A stretch of 9,709 nucleotides of DNA from Lachnospiraceae bacterium UBA3802 (GTDB lineage Bacteria > Bacillota > Clostridia > Lachnospirales > Lachnospiraceae): assembly GCA_002369155.1 (NCBI GenBank), contig DFEM01000132.1, positions 1 to 9,709 of the forward strand, read 5' to 3'. Below the pieces are notes generated by a model, which saw nothing but the letters and a program-made list of their open reading frames with translations, ran no database searches and was not told the DNA's origin. The number at the start of each line of letters is the position of its first letter. Position 1 is the stretch's first letter. A program made the translations under genes and the position numbers. Shown here piece after piece: positions 7,500 to 9,709 of this stretch.

Positions 7500-7529
7500 G
7501 GATTACTCTCCCCCACGAAGCAATAATCC
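7500..7529 (-). other. Intercistronic hairpin between permease 2 and the solute-binding protein gene
   Basis: On the minus strand GGATTA (7524-7529) pairs with TAATCC (7500-7505). The stem continues inward as TT with AG and CTTC with GGAG, with one bulged G and a 5-nt loop, giving about 12 pairs including wobbles. It ends 10 nt before the AGGAGG site. No T-run follows, so it is not a terminator. It may protect a processed solute-binding protein mRNA at its 5' end; that role is inferred. Confidence 0.45.
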
Positions 7530-7550
7530 GTTTAAGTAACTCTATTAAAT

Positions 7551-8483
7551 TTATCCCTTGACTCCGCCAAGCATCATTCCCTGAACGAAATACTTTTGGA
7601 TGAAGGGGTAAACACATATGATAGGAACAGCCATCAAAACCATTGAACAGGATTTGATGTTTGCGGCGATCTGCATGTTTTCCTGAGAAGCCGCACCGGG
7701 ATCGGCACTTGTTGCCGCTCCGATAATAATCTGACGAAGATGGTATGCTACAGGCCATTTGCTTCTGTCTTCCAAATAAAGGAAAGCGTTGAACCAGTTG
7801 CTCCAGTAACCGGCCATGTAGAAAAGAACCATCGTGGCCATAATCGGTTTTGAAATCGGAAGCACTATTCTGAAGAACACTCCGTATTTCGAAAGACCGT
7901 CTATCTCTCCCGCTTCCTCGAGTTCATGAGGAAGACTTGCGAAGAACGATTTCATTAATAAAACGTAGTATGTACCGATAAGTCCGGGAAGAATGAATGA
8001 GAAAACGGTATTTCTCAATCCCAGGGATGTCATCAAAATGTAGTTGGGGATCATTCCGCCGCCGAAATACATCGTAAAGATGATGAAGGGTACGAAAAAT
8101 TTGTTTAATCTCAAATTCGGTTTTGATAAAGGATATGCAAGCATTGCGGAAAAAAGTACTGAAAAAAATGTTCCGATAACCGCATATAATACAGTGTTTT
8201 TGTAATATCCGAGGAAATCGCCCTTGGTTAAAACCGATTTATAAGTTGTAAAATTAAATCCCACAGGGAAAATTGTTACCTGGCCTTTAATGATTGCCGC
8301 TTCCGACGAGAACGACTGTGCTACCAGATAAAGGAACGGGTAAAGCGTCGTCACACAGATGAACAGCATTATTATTACGTTGAATACCTGGAACACTCTG
8401 AACTGCCAGGATTCTTTAACTTTTACGCCCTGTTTGAATTTCTTTTCTTTTCCGTGATCCAATTTAAGTTTCTCTTCTGCCAT
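7551..8483 (-). CDS. Carbohydrate ABC transporter permease 2 (YtcP/LplC-like, MalG-type)
   Basis: This 310-residue inner-membrane protein has about six hydrophobic segments (near 34-56, 97-117, 128-150, 160-178, 212-228 and 280-298). It carries the EAA loop that contacts the ABC ATPase at about 187-213 (ELEEAGEIDG followed by IVLPISKP). The C-terminus YPFIQKYFVQGMMLGGVKG is the hallmark of the YtcP/LplC branch. It would form the membrane channel with permease 1. The ATG at 8483 is chosen because AAGGAG ends 8 nt upstream; a TTG 18 bp further upstream is in frame but has no ribosome site. The stop of permease 1 overlaps this ribosome site, so the two are probably translationally coupled and made in equal amounts. 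No ATPase gene lies nearby; such systems usually share an MsmX-type ATPase encoded elsewhere. Confidence 0.93.
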   Translation of the reverse strand: MAEEKLKLDHGKEKKFKQGVKVKESWQFRVFQVFNVIIMLFICVTTLYPFLYLVAQSFSSEAAIIKGQVTIFPVGFNFTTYKSVLTKGDFLGYYKNTVLYAVIGTFFSVLFSAMLAYPLSKPNLRLNKFFVPFIIFTMYFGGGMIPNYILMTSLGLRNTVFSFILPGLIGTYYVLLMKSFFASLPHELEEAGEIDGLSKYGVFFRIVLPISKPIMATMVLFYMAGYWSNWFNAFLYLEDRSKWPVAYHLRQIIIGAATSADPGAASQENMQIAANIKSCSMVLMAVPIICVYPFIQKYFVQGMMLGGVKG

Positions 8484-8490
8484 TTTCTTT

Positions 8491-8496
8491 CTCCTT
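8491..8496 (-). promoter_or_regulatory. Ribosome binding site overlapping the permease 1 stop codon
   Basis: AAGGAG lies 7-8 nt before the permease 2 ATG at 8483. Its first two bases are the last two of the permease 1 TAA stop (8495-8497). This fixes the start and implies translational coupling. Confidence 0.8.
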
Positions 8497-9508
8497 ACCA
8501 AAGTGATTCGCCGGCAACCTTTTTGGATGCAAAGTTTGCTACGGTCAAAAGAATCAGGTTGAGCAATCCTTCGAACAAACCTACTGCGGTAGCGTAACTG
8601 TAGTTACCTGAGTACACACCCATTCGATAAACGTAAGTTGATACGATATCGGATGTTTCGTAAGTCATCGGATTGTAGAGAAGGAATACTTTTTCAAATG
8701 CTGCACCGGAACCTACCATTCCGCCGATATCAAGTATCAGAAGTGTTGTGATTGTAGGAAGGATGCAGGGGATTGTTACATGCAATACCTGCTGGAAATG
8801 TGTCGCACCGTCTACCTTGGCAGCTTCGTAAAGCTCAGGGTTAATACCTGCTATCGCTGCGAGGTAGAGGATACTTCCCCATCCGAGACCCTGCCATATT
8901 CCGCTGGCTACGAATATGGTAGGGAACCACTCGGGCAAGGCGATGAATTCTATGGCCTGCTGTCCTATCGAAGTTAAGAATGTGTTGATGGGACCGCTTG
9001 TGGATAAAAGCTCCTTAATCATACCTGCTACAATAACCATGGAGATGAAGTGAGGAAGGTAAGATACAGTCTGCACGAACTTTTTCCAGGGGAGCCACTT
9101 TATTTCGTTTAATAGGAGTGCGAAAATCAATGTAAGAGGGAATCTGACTACAAGATACGCAAAGTTAAGTATCAGTGTATTGCCAAACGCTCTTCTGAAT
9201 GCCGGGTCTCCGAGGAACTGTTTGAAGTATTTGAATCCGGACCATTGAGAACCGAATATGTTTCCGCCCGCCGAGTATTTTCTGAAAGCGATGATGTTTC
9301 CGAACATCGGAACATATCTGAATACTATGTAGTAAGCAATGGGGATGATAAAGAATGTGTAGATAATCCAGTTCTTGGCAAGATGCTTGCCCATCCCTTT
9401 CATCCATGATGAAAATGAACCGTTCTTTTTCTTTTCGTTTTCATTTTCATTTTGACTCTCGTTCTCGAGCGAATTTGTTGTTTTTACAGAAGCTTCTTCG
9501 CTTGACAT
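8495..9508 (-). CDS. Carbohydrate ABC transporter permease 1 (LplB/YtcB-like, MalF-type)
   Basis: This 337-residue membrane protein has about six hydrophobic segments (near 46-67, 112-134, 150-168, 196-220, 252-270 and 306-328). Its EAA loop reads ELYEAAKVDGATHFQQ and ends in IPCILP (225-251), the site that docks the ATPase. The N-terminal 40 residues are a hydrophilic, Glu/Asn/Lys-rich cytoplasmic tail containing an NENENEKKK low-complexity stretch. The ATG at 9508 is chosen because GGAGG lies 5 nt upstream; an in-frame ATG at 9526 lies upstream of that ribosome site. It is the first gene of the transport operon, directly after the predicted operator-controlled promoter, and is followed by permease 2 after 11 bp. 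The order permease, permease, binding protein without an ATPase is usual for this transporter branch. Substrate is inferred only from neighbouring hexuronate genes. Confidence 0.93.
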   Translation of the reverse strand: MSSEEASVKTTNSLENESQNENENEKKKNGSFSSWMKGMGKHLAKNWIIYTFFIIPIAYYIVFRYVPMFGNIIAFRKYSAGGNIFGSQWSGFKYFKQFLGDPAFRRAFGNTLILNFAYLVVRFPLTLIFALLLNEIKWLPWKKFVQTVSYLPHFISMVIVAGMIKELLSTSGPINTFLTSIGQQAIEFIALPEWFPTIFVASGIWQGLGWGSILYLAAIAGINPELYEAAKVDGATHFQQVLHVTIPCILPTITTLLILDIGGMVGSGAAFEKVFLLYNPMTYETSDIVSTYVYRMGVYSGNYSYATAVGLFEGLLNLILLTVANFASKKVAGESLW

Positions 9509-9513
9509 TTTGA

Positions 9514-9518
9514 CCTCC
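9514..9518 (-). promoter_or_regulatory. Ribosome binding site deciding the permease 1 start
   Basis: GGAGG lies 5 nt before the ATG at 9508. The alternative in-frame ATG at 9526 is upstream of this site and lacks one of its own. Confidence 0.75.
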
Positions 9519-9552
9519 GTGAACATGAAGTTTTTTTGTATTTTTGTCCTCT

Positions 9553-9576
9553 AATATTCTTGTATACAAGTATATT
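9553..9576 (-). promoter_or_regulatory. GntR-family-like operator, 24-bp near-perfect palindrome
   Basis: The core CTTGTATACAAG (9559-9570) is a perfect 12-bp palindrome. With flanks AATATT and TATATT it extends to 24 bp, with 11 of 12 base pairs symmetric. From memory, it differs at one position from the 18-bp Bacillus subtilis gluconate operator bound by GntR. It overlaps the predicted -10 element and transcription start of the transport operon, as expected for a repressor site. The regulator gene is not in the window. Confidence 0.7.
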
Positions 9577-9582
9577 ATGCCA
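9574..9582 (-). promoter_or_regulatory. Extended -10 promoter of the transport operon
   Basis: The minus strand reads TGGCATAAT, an extended -10 motif (TGn plus CATAAT, one mismatch to TATAAT). No good -35 hexamer is visible 16-18 nt upstream, which an extended -10 can compensate for. Transcription would start near 9567, within the palindromic operator, giving a leader of about 60 nt. Confidence 0.5.
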
Positions 9583-9633
9583 TTTTTTTGTACATTTCTA
9601 TTAGCAGAATCCACACATCTATATTTATTTTTA

Positions 9634-9646
9634 GTGCATAATGCAC
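9634..9646. promoter_or_regulatory. 13-bp inverted repeat upstream of the transport promoter
   Basis: GTGCAT and ATGCAC flank a single A, a perfect inverted repeat located about 55-70 bp upstream of the predicted -10. It could be a second regulator site. No T-run follows, so it is not a terminator. Function unknown. Confidence 0.3.
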
Positions 9647-9681
9647 AATTTTCCGTTTATGTAAACCGTTTGTCCATCAAC

Positions 9682-9709
9682 AAAAAAAAATCGCCCCGAA
9701 GGACGATTT
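9682..9709 (-). terminator. Intrinsic terminator of a gene beyond the right edge
   Basis: On the minus strand AAATCGTCC pairs with GGGCGATTT (9 bp, one G-U) around a TTCG tetraloop, ending in a run of nine T, three of which belong to the stem. It must end a minus-strand transcript entering from the right of the window, so the permease genes start a new transcription unit. The stem may extend past the edge. Confidence 0.85.

Noticed and set aside
7477..7758. 94-codon N-terminal extension of the solute-binding protein
   Set aside because: It overlaps the permease 2 gene in another frame, is not family-like, and would bury the signal peptide; the AGGAGG before 7476 marks the real start.
9418..9460. 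Short tandem repeat near the permease 1 N-terminus
   Set aside because: It only encodes a low-complexity Asn/Glu/Lys tail in frame; units are 6 bp and few, so I saw no reason to propose phase variation.
9661..9677. CcpA catabolite-response-like sequence TGTAAACCGTTTGTC
   Set aside because: The half-sites are one base too far apart for the consensus and one half is poor; not strong enough to call.

Overview
The window looks like part of a Lachnospiraceae-type Firmicute chromosome (Butyrivibrio, Pseudobutyrivibrio or Roseburia relatives). This is inferred from the AT-rich, low-GC sequence, strong AGGAGG-type ribosome sites, a lipoprotein solute-binding protein paired with LplB/YtcP-type permeases without their own ATPase, and the style of the hexuronate enzymes. 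I cannot assign a species. All seven supported genes lie on the minus strand, so transcription runs from high to low coordinates.

Region 1 (9709 to about 5660) is a sugar-uptake operon. The window opens with the terminator of an upstream gene that lies outside. A leader follows with an extended -10 promoter overlapped by a near-perfect 24-bp palindrome that resembles GntR-family operators. The operon then encodes permease 1, permease 2 and a large lipoprotein solute-binding protein, and ends at a strong 12-bp-stem terminator.

Region 2 (about 5620 to 868) is a catabolic operon behind its own sigma-A-like promoter. It encodes mannonate dehydratase (uxuA), a single-chain fusion of KDPG aldolase with a PfkB-family 2-keto-3-deoxygluconate kinase, and a fructuronate reductase/mannonate oxidoreductase (uxuB). 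A terminator-like hairpin separates uxuA from the fusion gene. A GC-rich, highly structured 149-bp element lies between the fusion gene and uxuB. Region 3 (826 to 1) is a CPBP-family intramembrane protease gene that runs off the left edge.

The enzymes form the lower glucuronate pathway: fructuronate to mannonate (UxuB), mannonate to 2-keto-3-deoxygluconate (UxuA), phosphorylation to KDPG (kinase half), and cleavage to pyruvate and glyceraldehyde-3-phosphate (aldolase half). The transporter probably imports a uronic-acid-containing oligosaccharide, such as aldouronates from glucuronoxylan; this is inferred from context. Uronate isomerase (UxaC), a glucuronidase, the ABC ATPase and the regulator are not in the window. 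The observations most worth a second look are the 149-bp element, whose arms pair almost perfectly only as minus-strand RNA, and the aldolase-kinase fusion.
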